Both the position numbers and the translations under genes were made by a program. 64,000 nt of DNA from Micromonospora_J zhanjiangensis (lineage in GTDB: Bacteria > Actinomycetota > Actinomycetes > Mycobacteriales > Micromonosporaceae). Of this stretch, positions 63,582 to 64,000 are shown in pieces; positions within the stretch are counted from its first letter, which is position 1; each line of letters begins with the position of its first letter. The stretch is taken from positions 253,218 through 317,217 of the forward strand of contig NZ_JBHSBN010000007.1 of the NCBI RefSeq assembly GCF_042650605.1, read 5' to 3'. A model generated the notes under the pieces. That model made no database searches. It saw nothing but the letters and a program-made list of their open reading frames with translations, and was not told the origin of the DNA.

Positions 63582-64000
63582 CGGCGGGCTGCCGCGACTC
63601 ATTTCCGTAGTGATCTTATCGACGGAAGGCTACCTTCGGTGAGTCGGAAGGCCACTGTGGACGACTGTGCCCGGTTTATGGTTGCACGTTGTAATTGATC
63701 TTTACGGGCTCTGTTCAGATTCTCTACTGTTTCGCCCACTGCCTTCGTTTGACTACCGAAGGATCGTGGTGGGCGTCGGCTTGGTGCGGGCGAGTGAGCG
63801 TCAAGGTTCCACCTTGGCCACGCAAGCTGTTGATATGGGGTGGCGCTTGCTCCGGGGAAGGGCTACCTATACGGGCTCACCGAAGTTGATGGGGGTCGGC
63901 TGAGGCCGTCAGTCTGTCCAGGGTGGACCCCGGCGTGAGGGTGCCCGTGGCTCCTGGTTGATCATCTTGTTGTCGAAGCAAGGTTGATCACAACAGAAGA
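63582..64000. other. AT-richer gene-poor region, possible edge of a mobile element
   Basis: After nei1 the DNA becomes clearly less GC-rich and no convincing gene is visible; the 78-codon frame at 63667-63903 has no family or ribosome site. GGTTGATCA occurs twice near the end (63956-63964, 63982-63990), and AAGGT/ACCTT form a small hairpin at 63803-63815. GTGCGGGCGAGTGAGCG at 63785 starts with GTGCG, the 5' end of a group II intron, and the segment has structured-RNA character. Any intron or transposase ORF would lie beyond the window, so the identity stays open. Confidence 0.35.

Noticed and set aside
63667..63903. 78-codon frame near the end as a gene
   Set aside because: It has no ribosome site, no domain and unusual composition, and it probably lies in structured non-coding DNA.
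1..64000. tRNA or rRNA genes
   Set aside because: I looked for T-loop GTTCRA motifs with matching cloverleaf arms and for rRNA signatures and found none outside coding sequence.

Overview
The window is very GC-rich chromosomal DNA from a filamentous actinobacterium, most likely a member of the Micromonosporaceae (Micromonospora-like). This rests on two WhiB-family genes, a SigR-RsrA pair, the tiny actinobacterial ribosomal protein bL37, a Ni-superoxide dismutase with its SodX protease, the fused 2-oxoglutarate enzyme Kgd, and many promoters of the TANNNT-N6/7-start type expected for leaderless mRNAs. It reads as core and lineage-specific chromosome. No prophage, complete insertion sequence, tRNA, rRNA or CRISPR array was seen.

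Layout. 1-3.9 kb: a gene end, a WhiB regulator, an alpha/beta hydrolase, the thiol-stress sigma factor SigR with its anti-sigma factor RsrA, bL37, a free-standing biotinyl-domain protein and a GNAT. 3.9-12.9 kb: a TetR-controlled drug exporter, a TPR protein, a SIS-domain sugar-phosphate enzyme, the PdtaS-type histidine kinase and a membrane glycosyltransferase. 13.0-16.9 kb: a sulfite-reduction operon (leader peptide, SirA, zinc-ribbon protein, CysH, CbiX/SirB-type chelatase), interrupted by a tandem 80-bp repeat that itself carries start/stop overlaps. 17.1-21.2 kb: WhiB1 with two CRP-like sites, a diacylglycerol-kinase-family enzyme, an orphan anti-sigma ATPase, a GNAT, SodN and SodX. 21.3-27.7 kb: malic enzyme, an MDR oxidoreductase, a secreted beta-helix protein behind a candidate c-di-AMP riboswitch, and two convergent lipoprotein hydrolase paralogues. 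27.8-36.5 kb: a DUF6104 protein, Kgd, an ABC-2 transporter, a hotdog protein and the OlsB-OlsA ornithine-lipid pair. 36.7-45.8 kb: a PadR-regulated DUF4097 operon, a PhoP-like two-component system followed by an HtrA protease, a triple-BON protein, a GT4 glycosyltransferase and an orphan sugar-importer ATPase. 45.9-54.6 kb: a Ser/Thr kinase, a patatin/acyltransferase pair, a giant membrane protein and a desaturase. 54.7-63.6 kb: a lipoprotein, an FHA protein, RocD-DdaH, an EF-hand-like membrane protein, a HigBA toxin-antitoxin pair, a MarR/EamA divergent pair and Nei1. From 63.6 kb to the end the DNA is less GC-rich, probably non-coding, and may be the edge of a mobile element.

How the genes work together. 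SirA needs siroheme and reduced sulfur precursors, and CysH and the CbiX-type chelatase next to it fit that need. SigR-RsrA, SodN and the sulfur operon form a redox/thiol theme. OlsB, OlsA, the second PlsC-type acyltransferase, the patatin and the desaturase form a lipid theme. The order sigR, rsrA, biotinyl protein, pdtaS, whiB1, DAGK-like gene, small membrane protein resembles, from memory, the Mycobacterium tuberculosis Rv3223c-Rv3217c block, expanded here by insertions. Part of the interest lies between the genes: the coupled repeat relay at 15 kb, the riboswitch candidate at 23.7 kb, the paired CRP-like sites at 17.6 kb, and the marR/eamA palindrome whose arms are themselves the two divergent -10 boxes.
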